Source of the DNA: Anaerolineae bacterium
GTDB taxonomy: Bacteria > Chloroflexota > Anaerolineae > Aggregatilineales > Phototrophicaceae
NCBI GenBank assembly: GCA_022843745.1
Contig: JALHNB010000065.1
Coordinates: forward strand, 1-36,051
DNA length: 36,051 nt
Direction of reading: 5' to 3'
The notes under the pieces are model-generated. The model saw only the letters and a program-made list of their open reading frames with translations, was not told the origin of the DNA and did no database searches. Both the position numbers and the translations under genes were made by a program. Within the stretch, counting starts at the first letter, position 1. Every line of letters begins with the position of its first letter. This document shows positions 1 to 7,469 of this stretch, piece by piece.

Positions 1-15
1 ACGGAACAAAACCTC

Positions 16-282
16 ATGAACACATCTGCTGACGCGATTAAACTACTCCAGGAAGCACTCGACAAAGCAAGGGCTGCGGTCCAGGTCATCAACGAACTGA
101 TTGTCGAACATGAATATCAGGATGTCGCCACACTGGTCGCGCAGGCCAGCGCATCCCTGCTGGAATCGGCATCCCTGCTGATGCAGTCGAACGACGAGGC
201 CGCGCTCAACGCACTCGACCATGCCGACGACCTGCTCGATTCGGCTTTCGCGATTATCGACGGCGAAACTGACGAGGATTAA
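16..282 (+). CDS. Small helical acidic hypothetical protein
   Basis: This 88-residue protein has no signal peptide or membrane segment. It is Ala/Leu-rich and alternates charged and hydrophobic residues, which predicts two or three amphipathic helices and possibly a short helical bundle. The C-terminus is acidic (DGETDED). I do not recognise a family. Its stop codon is two bases before the TTG start of the next gene, and the ribosome binding site of that gene (GAGGA, 274-278) lies inside this frame, so the two are probably translationally coupled. The sequence upstream of the ATG is cut by the window edge and shows only a weak ribosome binding site. The frame is favoured over the overlapping minus-strand frame because of this coupling and its ordinary amino-acid composition. 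Confidence 0.7.
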   Translation: MNTSADAIKLLQEALDKARAAVQVINELIVEHEYQDVATLVAQASASLLESASLLMQSNDEAALNALDHADDLLDSAFAIIDGETDED

Positions 283-284
283 CC

Positions 285-1688
285 TTGAAAACGGCGTTGT
301 TGCTGATTCTGATGCTGATTTTTGCCGCCGGGTCACGCGCCCAATCGCCAGCCGCGCTCTGGCAGGAGCAGGCGAGTCTCCAAGTCGCTCCCGGCATATC
401 CTACCCCGATGCCGAAAAAATCCGCCTCATCGCCAAAGCCTACGCCAATCTGTACCTCGCCAATCCCGACGCTTACAAATGGGCGGGGTTGGCGGCGCTG
501 GAAACCTGCAACATTCATGCCCAACTGCGCACCTGGTTTCTCGCGCCCGCCCTGGTCGCCAACGCTGATATGAATTTGCTCACGCAGCGAACCATTGACG
601 GCAGCATCGCGGTCTACGAAAGTTTGTACTGGCAGCATCTCGCTTATCAGGCCGAGGGGATCGCAGCGCTCGAAAATCTCAGGGCAGATATTCCGAGCGA
701 TATTCTCGCCGCGTGGCGCGTGATCGACGCAGGTATCGCCAGCGCCGATTTCGACCAGATTTGGGACGGCAACTCACAGCTTTTACGTTATGCACAGGAA
801 CAGGTGCTTCAGCCCGTGATGTACAACGGGGTCGAAAATGCGTGGAATAATCTCGATTCATGGCCTCCCTGGGTCATGGTTTCGCCAGCGCCCGGAGTCC
901 CGGATTTCATCTGGGAGACGGGCAGTATCGCCAATTTTGAGGATCGCTGGGCGTGGGTGACGGGCAGCATTCTCCCGGCGTGGCGCGGCTTCGATAGTTT
1001 TCTCGCAGCCTATCAGACGGAAATTCAGGATAACTGCGGTCAAATTCTCGGCATAGATATTCTCCCCACCAACACCATGACGCAGCTTGATCTGATTTTG
1101 CCCGCCGCAGCGCTGCCCGAACCGACGACCACGCCCACCGGGATTATTGCGCCGACACTTTCGCTCAGTATCGGGCTTGAAGTCCAGGTCGCCAGCCTCG
1201 AACCGACATTTTCAACGCGAAGTGCGCCGTCTATGCGTGCGCCAACGCTCGACAGCCTCCTGCGCAGTGACCGCGCCACGATTATCGAAGGGCCGCAGTT
1301 CGTCAGCGAAATGTCAGATGGCGGCATCCCGCAGGATTTTACGTGGTGGCGCATCCGCACCGAAAATGGCGCTGAAGGCTGGATTCAGGAGTCGTATTAT
1401 GACGAGCCGATTTTGATCCCCTATAACCCGGCGAATCCCCTCCCGGCTGTGACGTGCATCCTCAGCACGATCCGCGATGCCAACATTCGCAGCGGCCCCG
1501 GCATCAATTTTGAGCAGATCGCCAGCCGTAACGGAGGCGGTCAGGTGCTGGCGGCGAATGGTCAATATGGAAATATCGCGAAAGCCGATGAGCATTGGTG
1601 GCAGCTTTACGACGGCTTCTGGATTCGCAACGATCAGGTGCGCGAGTCCGGTGACTGCGCCAGCCTGCCGTTGATTTCAGCGTTCTAA
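285..1688 (+). CDS. Secreted protein with two C-terminal SH3b domains
   Basis: This protein of 467 residues starts at TTG, with GAGGA six bases upstream. Residues 1-20 form a signal peptide (KTALLLILMLIFAAGSRAQ). Residues 20-260 are mainly helical, Trp-rich and of no family I recognise. A Pro/Thr segment near 270-285 acts as linker. Two bacterial SH3-like domains follow: one at about 300-375 (WWRIRTENGAEGWIQESYY) and one at about 395-460 (ANIRSGPGINFEQIA, then WWQLYDGFWIRNDQV). SH3b domains commonly bind peptidoglycan or extracellular ligands, so an envelope or extracellular binding role is inferred. It probably forms an operon with the small gene in front. No catalytic motif was seen. Confidence 0.85.
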   Translation: MKTALLLILMLIFAAGSRAQSPAALWQEQASLQVAPGISYPDAEKIRLIAKAYANLYLANPDAYKWAGLAALETCNIHAQLRTWFLAPALVANADMNLLTQRTIDGSIAVYESLYWQHLAYQAEGIAALENLRADIPSDILAAWRVIDAGIASADFDQIWDGNSQLLRYAQEQVLQPVMYNGVENAWNNLDSWPPWVMVSPAPGVPDFIWETGSIANFEDRWAWVTGSILPAWRGFDSFLAAYQTEIQDNCGQILGIDILPTNTMTQLDLILPAAALPEPTTTPTGIIAPTLSLSIGLEVQVASLEPTFSTRSAPSMRAPTLDSLLRSDRATIIEGPQFVSEMSDGGIPQDFTWWRIRTENGAEGWIQESYYDEPILIPYNPANPLPAVTCILSTIRDANIRSGPGINFEQIASRNGGGQVLAANGQYGNIAKADEHWWQLYDGFWIRNDQVRESGDCASLPLISAF

Positions 1689-1695
1689 GACTACA

Positions 1696-1923
1696 TCACG
1701 CCGCGTATTGTTCTGGCTCTGGAATCGCATAGCCTCGATCCAGCCGAGCGCTAATCCAACCGCGTTTAGCATCTTCCAGCATGTCAAGCGCTTCAGTGAT
1801 GGTGTCACCGCCTCCGACACAGCCCGGAAGTTCAGGAATGATCGCACCCCATCCGTCCTCTTCAGGCGTGAGGACGATTTTATAGCGCAATGAAAGATAA
1901 TAAGTCAGATCTTTAGTTTTCAT
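1696..1923 (-). CDS. HicB-family antitoxin-like protein (orphan)
   Basis: This protein of 75 residues has the typical HicB partial RNase H-like fold signature: a beta strand (YKIVLTPEEDGWGAIIPELPGCVGGGDTITEALDMLEDA) followed by a helix. HicB proteins normally neutralise the mRNA interferase HicA and repress their own operon. No HicA-like frame is present on either side: the convergent neighbour is the SH3b gene and the divergent neighbour is an ABC permease. It may therefore be a solitary HicB regulator, which is a common arrangement. The ATG at 1923 is preferred over one at 1932, because AAAGG is nine bases upstream of the former and directly abuts the latter. The C-terminus lacks an obvious HTH or ribbon-helix-helix extension. 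Confidence 0.8.
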   Translation of the reverse strand: MKTKDLTYYLSLRYKIVLTPEEDGWGAIIPELPGCVGGGDTITEALDMLEDAKRGWISARLDRGYAIPEPEQYAA

Positions 1924-1931
1924 TTTTATCA

Positions 1932-1988
1932 TCCTTTGCGTTCCTGTTAACTTTGCGTTAGATTCTGTCTGTGTCCTGACGCAAAGGA
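1932..1988. promoter_or_regulatory. Divergent intergenic region with repeated TTTGCGT boxes
   Basis: TCCTTTGCGT (1932-1941) and ACGCAAAGGA (1979-1988) form a 10-bp inverted repeat. A further direct copy, CTTTGCGTT, lies at 1951-1959. The two outer boxes also carry the ribosome binding sites of the divergent HicB-like and permease genes (AAAGG on each strand), so part of the symmetry may simply reflect two similar leaders. The third box is not explained that way. A regulator-binding role is possible but unproven. Confidence 0.4.
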
Positions 1989-1997
1989 AATCAGCCC

Positions 1998-2843
1998 ATG
2001 TTCCGCACCAAACGCCAGACTGAATTCATCCTCAATACCGCCAGCTACATCGTCATTGTTTTTGTGCTGATTTTCGCCATCGCGCCGCTGTTGTGGACAT
2101 TCCTGACCTCGCTCAAGCATGAGAGCGACATCGTGACCGCCGATCTGCAATATGTCCCGCGTGAGATCACGTTTGAAAATTACATCAGCATCTGGACACG
2201 CTCGAATTACCCGACTCTCATCGGCAACAGCGCCATTGTCACCACCATTACGCTCGTCATCTGCCTGACCATCGGTTCGCTGGCGGCCTATGGTTTTTCG
2301 CGCTATCAGTTTCGCGGGCGCTCGTCGCTGCTGCTGTTCTATCTGGTGATCCGCATGTTCCCGGTGGTGCTGCTCATTATTCCGCTGTTCATTATGCTGC
2401 GCGATATTGGCCTGCTGGGGCGACATTTCGGCCTCGCGCTCGCGTACACGACCTTTTTGCTGCCCCTCTGCGTCTGGATGATGAAGGGCTTTTTCGATGC
2501 CATCCCGGTTGATCTGGAAGATGCGGCGCGTATTGATGGCTGCACCCGTCTGAGCGCATTTTTCCGCGTGGTGCTGCCGCTGGCGCGTTCCGGCCTCGTG
2601 GCGACGACTGTGTTTATCGGCATCGGCGCGTGGAACGAGTATCTTTTCGCGCTCATGCTGACGACGACGCAGGATTCGCGCACCTGGCCTGTAGGTCTGG
2701 CGCTGATGGTGGGCGAATTTCAACTGCCCTGGGGCGCACTCAGCGCGGGTGGCATGATTAGCATTGTCCCGGTGATGATCTTTTTCGCCATCGTCCAGCA
2801 GTCACTCGTGCGCGGCATCACCTCTGGCGCGGTCAAGGGGTAA
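1998..2843 (+). CDS. Carbohydrate ABC transporter permease (MalG type)
   Basis: This protein of 281 residues has six predicted membrane segments, the usual length for the MalG/UgpE class of binding-protein-dependent permeases. The EAA loop that docks on the ATPase is at about residues 178-198 (EDAARIDGCTRLSAFFRVVLP), followed by the conserved WNEYLFAL segment. It would form half of the membrane channel for a sugar or glycerol-phosphate importer. The usual partners (solute-binding protein, MalF-type permease, ATPase) are not next to it: upstream is HicB on the other strand and downstream is Uma2 on the other strand. It must work with subunits encoded elsewhere or be an orphan. AAAGGA lies nine bases before the ATG. 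Its last 11 bases overlap the convergent Uma2 gene. Confidence 0.92.
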   Translation: MFRTKRQTEFILNTASYIVIVFVLIFAIAPLLWTFLTSLKHESDIVTADLQYVPREITFENYISIWTRSNYPTLIGNSAIVTTITLVICLTIGSLAAYGFSRYQFRGRSSLLLFYLVIRMFPVVLLIIPLFIMLRDIGLLGRHFGLALAYTTFLLPLCVWMMKGFFDAIPVDLEDAARIDGCTRLSAFFRVVLPLARSGLVATTVFIGIGAWNEYLFALMLTTTQDSRTWPVGLALMVGEFQLPWGALSAGGMISIVPVMIFFAIVQQSLVRGITSGAVKG

Positions 2844-3495
2844 GCATCGCCCGCACCGCTTCGCCAATCGCGAAATAATCCGGCAGCGGCTCCTGCCACA
2901 GCGTCGGCACATGCAGCACCAATTCTGGCAGCAGCGGTGTCCGATAATTTCCGTCCGCATCCGGCAGAATCAGGCGATAAATGCCATTTTCATCCCGGCG
3001 ATAAAAATACGTTTGGGTGCGGATGGGGTCGATTATCCAATATTCGCCGACCCCACCTTCCTCATATTCTTCAAATTTTTCGCCATAATCCCGCGACACA
3101 CTCTCTGTCGAAACGATCTCGATCACAATGTCGGCAGGGCCGTGCATATAGGTTTCCGTTAATTCGCCGGCATTAGACTTCAGGATGACCTGCAAATCCG
3201 GCTCACGCCGCGAGTTGGTGGCGTCCACGCGCATGACGAAAGGTGCGCCAATCACCTGTGCTATCGGGTTGAGCGCGAAATACGCCTTCAGTAAATCACC
3301 GAAGTAGTCATCTATCGAAGCGTGTTTTAAAGCGACTGGCGACATTTTAATTACATACCCTCTCACCCACTCATGAAAATCGGCAGCATAGCGTTCCATA
3401 TATTCATCCGCCGAAACACCAGTCGCGACAATTTGCCCTCTTGGTCGAGAGGGTTCAATTTGCGCTTGGGGGGGCGTAATCGTTTGATCGGTCAT
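2833..3495 (-). CDS. Uma2 family protein (DUF820, PD-(D/E)XK nuclease fold)
   Basis: This protein of 220 residues matches the Uma2/DUF820 family, which is abundant in Cyanobacteria and Chloroflexota and has a restriction-endonuclease-like fold of mostly unknown role. Recognisable parts are the start of the core (SADEYMERYAADF), RREPDLQVI with Asp100, the strand ADIVIEIVS with Glu126, Lys140 in EKFEEYEEGGVGEYWIIDP, and a C-terminal strand LPELVLHVPTLW. The N-terminal 20 residues are Gln/Pro-rich and probably disordered. It is a single gene, convergent with the permease and overlapping it by 11 bases. DNA cleavage is inferred from the fold only. Confidence 0.88.
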   Translation of the reverse strand: MTDQTITPPQAQIEPSRPRGQIVATGVSADEYMERYAADFHEWVRGYVIKMSPVALKHASIDDYFGDLLKAYFALNPIAQVIGAPFVMRVDATNSRREPDLQVILKSNAGELTETYMHGPADIVIEIVSTESVSRDYGEKFEEYEEGGVGEYWIIDPIRTQTYFYRRDENGIYRLILPDADGNYRTPLLPELVLHVPTLWQEPLPDYFAIGEAVRAMLTP

Positions 3496-3594
3496 CGTGT
3501 GGTCTCCATCACTTGCATAAGAGAAATATTACCATGAGTCGGCGCGATTTTTACGAATTCGTATGCTCATTGAGGCTTTGCGCCAGAATAGGTA

Positions 3595-4068
3595 TTATTC
3601 GAAAATGAAGCGTGTGACCGTCGTCGGATACGTCGTCCAGGCGAACGCGCGTTTGGGAACGGCGACGGTGACTGGCCCTTCGCGCATCTTATATTTCGCC
3701 TCATAAATATCGCCCACCTGCTTGACCAGTACCGGCGATGGGTCAATGACCGCCTCGACGATCCCCTCGACAATCACCACTTCGTCAGCACTTTCCAGAT
3801 GGATGCTGATATGCGGGTTTTTTTCGAGATTGCGCATGTGCCGCGTATTTGGCCCGCCGCCGAAATACAGGCGATTGTCGATCCACGCGCCCCAGGTCGG
3901 GACGGCGTGTGGCTGATTTTTCGGGTTGACTGTCGCCACCCAATAATTTCTCGCGGTTTCAAGCTGCTCCACTGCCCAACTCCAGTCGATCATCCCCTCT
4001 TCGTCTTCCGGGATGCCGTAATCTTTTGGGATGTCCGGGCGGCTGCGGATCGGGTCTGGGTTTGTCAT
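3595..4068 (-). CDS. Pyridoxamine 5'-phosphate oxidase family (PPOX) flavoprotein
   Basis: This protein of 157 residues has the split-barrel fold typical of FMN- or F420-binding PPOX proteins. Core strands are NYWVATVNPKNQPHAVPTWGAWIDNRLYFGG, the cofactor-side stretch NTRHMRNLEKNPHISIHLES, and VVIVEGIVEAV. It probably catalyses a reduction or oxidation of a small molecule with a flavin or deazaflavin; the substrate cannot be read from sequence. AAGGAG precedes the ATG by eight bases. Its promoter region holds one of the three TTGACA-N5-TGTCAA palindromes (4172-4188), shared with the divergent unit ending in WYL regulator 1, so control by that regulator is plausible. Confidence 0.85.
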   Translation of the reverse strand: MTNPDPIRSRPDIPKDYGIPEDEEGMIDWSWAVEQLETARNYWVATVNPKNQPHAVPTWGAWIDNRLYFGGGPNTRHMRNLEKNPHISIHLESADEVVIVEGIVEAVIDPSPVLVKQVGDIYEAKYKMREGPVTVAVPKRAFAWTTYPTTVTRFIFE

Positions 4069-4171
4069 GATTTATCTCCTTAAACTCGGAAACTTGACTT
4101 AAAGAATCTTATTTCTCCGTGTTCTCTGTGCCTCTGTGGTTCAATTTCTATCTTCATTATCCGCCCGTTTC

Positions 4172-4188
4172 CTGACATCCTCTGTCAT
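4172..4188. promoter_or_regulatory. Palindromic operator candidate, copy 1 of 3
   Basis: CTGACA-TCCTC-TGTCAT has 5-bp arms and a 5-base spacer, with the same geometry as the sites at 21630 and 22115. It sits between the PPOX gene (ATG at 4068, minus strand) and the broken gene at 4251 that heads the unit containing the WYL regulator at 4761. On the minus strand it is followed, 22 bases after the ATGACA box, by ATAATG, the same unusual layout as the other copies. Confidence 0.55.
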
Positions 4189-4250
4189 ATTTGCGATAGA
4201 ATTATGCTTAGGCATCCGATCACTAAACTCAATTTGAAAAGGAGGGCCGT

Positions 4251-4741
4251 ATGGCTGCGTGGGATGAGCTTGTCTTGGCGTGTAATCTAAAGAAGGACAT
4301 TTCCCAAGAAGTTATAGATGTTTTACGTTATATGGTTAAACCACTTGAGGACATTGAGGAACAGGCAGTTAATTCTGTCTCTTTACCTGAACATCCATTC
4401 TTTAAGAATAACAGCGAGTGGATATTTTTTTACATGGGGATACTTCTTATTTTCATGGCGAACGTTTCTCAAAATTTTCGATAGATCAGTCCAATTTTTG
4501 CAAATTCACAATCCGTACAATGGTGAGATGGGGAGGCGAGGTTATTGAGTGGTTCCTCCACTGGCTTGCACCGTATAGCGAGACTGAAGGTTTCGTTGGC
4601 TATACACGCTGCGATGAAGTCCCCGAACGGGTTGATCTCATCTACTTTGAAAGTGGTGAGGTTTACTATAAATCAATCGAGATGTGGGAAGACCCGCCGC
4701 ACGTGAGCCGTAGAAAATTAACTCCACGTTTCTTCAAATAA
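4251..4741 (+). pseudogene. Frameshifted hypothetical gene (about 163 residues if repaired)
   Basis: Two frames join into one sensible protein. The first (4251-4484) reads well up to NNSEWIFF, and the second continues as LHGDTSYFHGERFSKFSIDQ and runs to 4741. The break is at a run of seven T (4425-4431); one additional T restores a single frame of about 163 residues. The repaired protein is soluble, rich in aromatic residues, and has no family I recognise. The ATG has GGAGGG upstream (4241-4246). The gene is visibly more AT-rich than its neighbours, which suggests acquisition. The cause may be a sequencing error in the homopolymer, phase variation or true decay. It lies 19 bases before WYL regulator 1 on the same strand. 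Confidence 0.7.
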
Positions 4742-4760
4742 ACTATTGAAAGGCTAACTC

Positions 4761-5714
4761 ATGCGCGCTGACCGCCTCCTCTCCATCCTCCTGACGCTGC
4801 AAGTCCACCAGCGCGTGACGGCGCGGGAACTGGCCGAGCGCCTCGAAGTTTCCGAGCGCACAATTTATCGCGACATGGAAGCCCTCAGCATCGCCGGAAT
4901 ACCCGTGCTGGCGGAGCGCGGCAGCAGCGGCGGTTGGGCGCTTCTGGACGACTACCGCACCGACTTGACCGGACTCAATGCCGCCGAAATTCAGACGCTT
5001 TTTTTGAGCGCCACGCCGCGCCTGCTCGATGACCTGGGGATGCGGCAAGCCTATGAAGCCGCGCTCATCAAACTTCTCGCCGCCCTGCCCTCGATTTCAC
5101 GGCGCGACACCGAGTACGCCCGCCAGCGCATCCACATTGACCCGGCGGGCTGGTTCGAAGCGTCCGAAAATGCCGCTGCCCTGCCGATCATTCAGGATGC
5201 CGTGTGGCAGTCGCGCAAGCTGCGTCTCGATTATGCCCGCAGTGATGGTCAGAGCGTCGAGCGCGTGGTCGATCCGCTTGGCCTCGTGGCGAAAGGCAGC
5301 GTGTGGTATCTCGTCGCGCGGGTCGAAGGCGACCTGCGCACCTATCGGATTTCGCGTGTCCGTGACGCGGTGATTCTGGATGACACTGCCGAGCGTCCCG
5401 CAGATTTTGACCTCGCGGTCTATTGGGAGCAGTCGAAAGTTGAAATGAAGCAGAATTTGCCGCGCTATCAGGCCATCATGCGGATGACCCCGGCGGCGCT
5501 CAAACGGCTGCGGGGTGCGCGTTACGTCCGCATCGAACAGGAGAGTCCGCCGGATGCGAATGGCTGGATATGCGTGTGCGCCGATTTTGAAATTGAGGAT
5601 GTGGCGCGTGAACATGCGCTGCGAGGTGTGCCGGAGATCGAAGTGCTGGAGCCGCCGGAACTCCGCGCCTCGGTGATCGAAATCTTGGATCGCGCTCGGA
5701 CAGTATATAAATAA
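4761..5714 (+). CDS. YafY-type transcriptional regulator, HTH_11 plus WYL domain (regulator 1)
   Basis: This protein of 317 residues begins MRADRLLSILLTLQV. A winged HTH at residues 1-60 contains RELAERLEVSERTIYRDMEAL, the recognition region of the HTH_11 class. The WYL domain spans about 135-240 and contains the name-giving WYL in SVWYLVARVEG, followed by LRTYRISRVRDAVIL, where the conserved Tyr and Arg bind ligand in known members. A WCX-like C-terminal extension completes the protein. WYL regulators sense small ligands or nucleic acid and act as repressors or activators. It is a paralogue of the gene at 22682, and both units start near a TTGACA-N5-TGTCAA palindrome, which is the obvious candidate operator. 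Confidence 0.93.
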   Translation: MRADRLLSILLTLQVHQRVTARELAERLEVSERTIYRDMEALSIAGIPVLAERGSSGGWALLDDYRTDLTGLNAAEIQTLFLSATPRLLDDLGMRQAYEAALIKLLAALPSISRRDTEYARQRIHIDPAGWFEASENAAALPIIQDAVWQSRKLRLDYARSDGQSVERVVDPLGLVAKGSVWYLVARVEGDLRTYRISRVRDAVILDDTAERPADFDLAVYWEQSKVEMKQNLPRYQAIMRMTPAALKRLRGARYVRIEQESPPDANGWICVCADFEIEDVAREHALRGVPEIEVLEPPELRASVIEILDRARTVYK

Positions 5715-5723
5715 TCGGCTTTG

Positions 5724-5752
5724 TTGACTAAAGTAACTTCTCCCTATTTAAA
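5724..5752 (+). promoter_or_regulatory. Candidate sigma-70 promoter for the alpha/beta hydrolase gene
   Basis: TTGACT (5724-5729), 17 bases, then TTTAAA (5747-5752). It lies about 70 bases before the ATG at 5822 in an AT-rich gap between two genes on the same strand. The call rests on sequence match only. Confidence 0.4.
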
Positions 5753-5821
5753 TGCGCAATAGAATATAAGAAGCAGGTCATTTCTGCCTGTTTTCCTATA
5801 GAGATTGGAGCGTTTTTCCCC

Positions 5822-7369
5822 ATGAATAAATTACTACGCTGCGGCCTTGCCGTTGCTTTACTTGCTTTCCTCGGCGTATCCTCTGCTTTTGCGCAGGCAG
5901 ATATTTCCCTCACACCTTTTACCGATGATGCCTTTGGCTTCAGCAGTGTTGCGCCGGATGGCTGGACGCAGCTTGCCCCAGGCGCGTTAGCACGCGGCCA
6001 GTCACCCACTGATGTGGTACGGCTGTTGCAGCAAGTCGCGCCTGTTTCGGAAGAAACAATTTTGAGTTCGTTGACCACGCAGCTAGGACTGGAAGCCGCA
6101 CCCGAGTCTGTCGGCACCCAGCAAACCGCCGCGCTGACCTGGACGCTCTATAAAGTCGATGTCAATGCGGGCAGCACGACAATTGTGGTGGATTTTGCAG
6201 TCGCTCAGGGCGATGGCAAAGCTTATCTCGTATTGCTGCAAGCATCCCCCGAAGAATATGAATCACTGCATGCATCGGTTTTTCTGCCTGTACTGGATGC
6301 GCTCGCGCCTCTCGCGCCCGCTGCCGAAACGACTGAAGAAGTTCCCTACACACAGGAAGAAGTCACCTTCCTCAACGGCGAAATCTCGTTAACAGGGACG
6401 CTCACGTTGCCAGAAGGCGATGGCCCATATCCGGCAGTCGTGCTGGTGAGCGGCAGCGGCCCACAGGATCGCGACGAATCCATTCCCTCGATTGCAGCGA
6501 TTAAGCCTTTCCGACTGATCGCCGATGCGCTCACCCGCGCGGGCGTAGCCGTACTGCGTTACGATGATCGCGGTGTCGGTCAATCGACGGGTGATTTTTC
6601 GTCAGCAACCACCGCCGATTTCGCCACCGATGCCTCGGCTGCTATCGACTATCTCCTGACGCGCGAGGACATCAATCTCGAACAGGTCGGTTTATTGGGA
6701 CACAGCGAAGGCGGCGCGGTTGCGGCGATGCTGGCGGCCAGCCATCCGAATCTGGCTTTTGCCATCTCGATGGCTGGGATGGGCCTGACTGGACGCGAAA
6801 TTTCCTTGTTCCAGAATGCCCATTCGCTGGATTTGCAGGGGATCACAGGTGAGGCCAAAGACGCGATTTTGAGCGCCGTGGGCGAAGCATTTGATCGAAT
6901 TCTGGCTGATGACCCGGAGGGTGCGCAGCAGATTATTCATGACTCGATGCTGGCTTACTTCCAATCACTGCCGGAAGATCAACAGGAACAGATGGGCGGC
7001 GCGGAAGCCGCAGCACAGCAGGCAGCATCTCAGCAAGTCGCGGCATTTTCAAGCGATTGGTTCAAATTTTATCTATCCTATGACCCTGCGGTAGATTGGG
7101 CGCAAACGGAGATTCCCGTTCTGGTCATCTTTGGCGGGCTGGACACTCAGGTGGATGCCGATTTGACCGCACCCGCAGTTGAGGCGGCACTGCAAGCGGC
7201 AGGCAATACCGATTACACCATCGTCACGCTGCCAGAAGCCAATCATTTGATGCAGGAAGCGGTCACGGGCGATGTCAGCGAGTACGGCACACTCAAGCAG
7301 GAATTCGCGCCGGATTTCCTGACGACTCTCACCGACTGGGTGATGAAACACGTAGACCCGGCGCAGTAA
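5822..7369 (+). CDS. Secreted alpha/beta hydrolase
   Basis: This protein of 515 residues has a signal peptide at 1-25 (cleavage after SSAFA). Residues 30-165 form a separate N-terminal domain of unknown type. The hydrolase core starts near 178 with the typical strand and oxyanion region PAVVLVSGSGPQDRDE, then YDDRGVGQSTGDF. The nucleophile elbow is GHSEGG with Ser295, the acid is probably Asp441 (FGGLDTQV), and the base His475 (EANHLMQ). A helical Gln/Ala-rich lid lies at 330-410. Substrate is unknown; an esterase or peptidase acting outside the membrane is likely. A hairpin repeat (7398-7416) follows the stop and may end transcription. Confidence 0.9.
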   Translation: MNKLLRCGLAVALLAFLGVSSAFAQADISLTPFTDDAFGFSSVAPDGWTQLAPGALARGQSPTDVVRLLQQVAPVSEETILSSLTTQLGLEAAPESVGTQQTAALTWTLYKVDVNAGSTTIVVDFAVAQGDGKAYLVLLQASPEEYESLHASVFLPVLDALAPLAPAAETTEEVPYTQEEVTFLNGEISLTGTLTLPEGDGPYPAVVLVSGSGPQDRDESIPSIAAIKPFRLIADALTRAGVAVLRYDDRGVGQSTGDFSSATTADFATDASAAIDYLLTREDINLEQVGLLGHSEGGAVAAMLAASHPNLAFAISMAGMGLTGREISLFQNAHSLDLQGITGEAKDAILSAVGEAFDRILADDPEGAQQIIHDSMLAYFQSLPEDQQEQMGGAEAAAQQAASQQVAAFSSDWFKFYLSYDPAVDWAQTEIPVLVIFGGLDTQVDADLTAPAVEAALQAAGNTDYTIVTLPEANHLMQEAVTGDVSEYGTLKQEFAPDFLTTLTDWVMKHVDPAQ

Positions 7370-7397
7370 TCATCCACACATCACGATTCGTATATGG

Positions 7398-7416
7398 GGG
7401 CGCAAAGCTTGCGCCC
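7398..7416 (+). repeat. GC-rich hairpin repeat, family A; possible terminator
   Basis: GGGCGCAA-AGC-TTGCGCCC has 8-bp arms, preceded by GG and followed by a T-rich run (CTTGCTTTC, then TTTTTACTTTTT). It lies 29 bases after the hydrolase stop. It belongs to the dispersed family described at 10537, 20903, 30072 and elsewhere. Confidence 0.6.
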
Positions 7417-7469
7417 TCTTGCTTTCATTGCTTTTTACTTTTTACTTACCTCGATTCGCGTTTAGGTCA

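Noticed and set aside
1696-1923. Complete HicAB toxin-antitoxin locus
   Set aside because: No HicA-sized frame with a toxin signature lies upstream or downstream of the HicB-like gene.
1947-2723. Long minus-strand frame opposite the ABC permease (Gln/His/Arg-rich, 258 residues)
   Set aside because: Its composition is that of a complement-strand shadow of a membrane protein gene. The permease on the other strand has clear family motifs.
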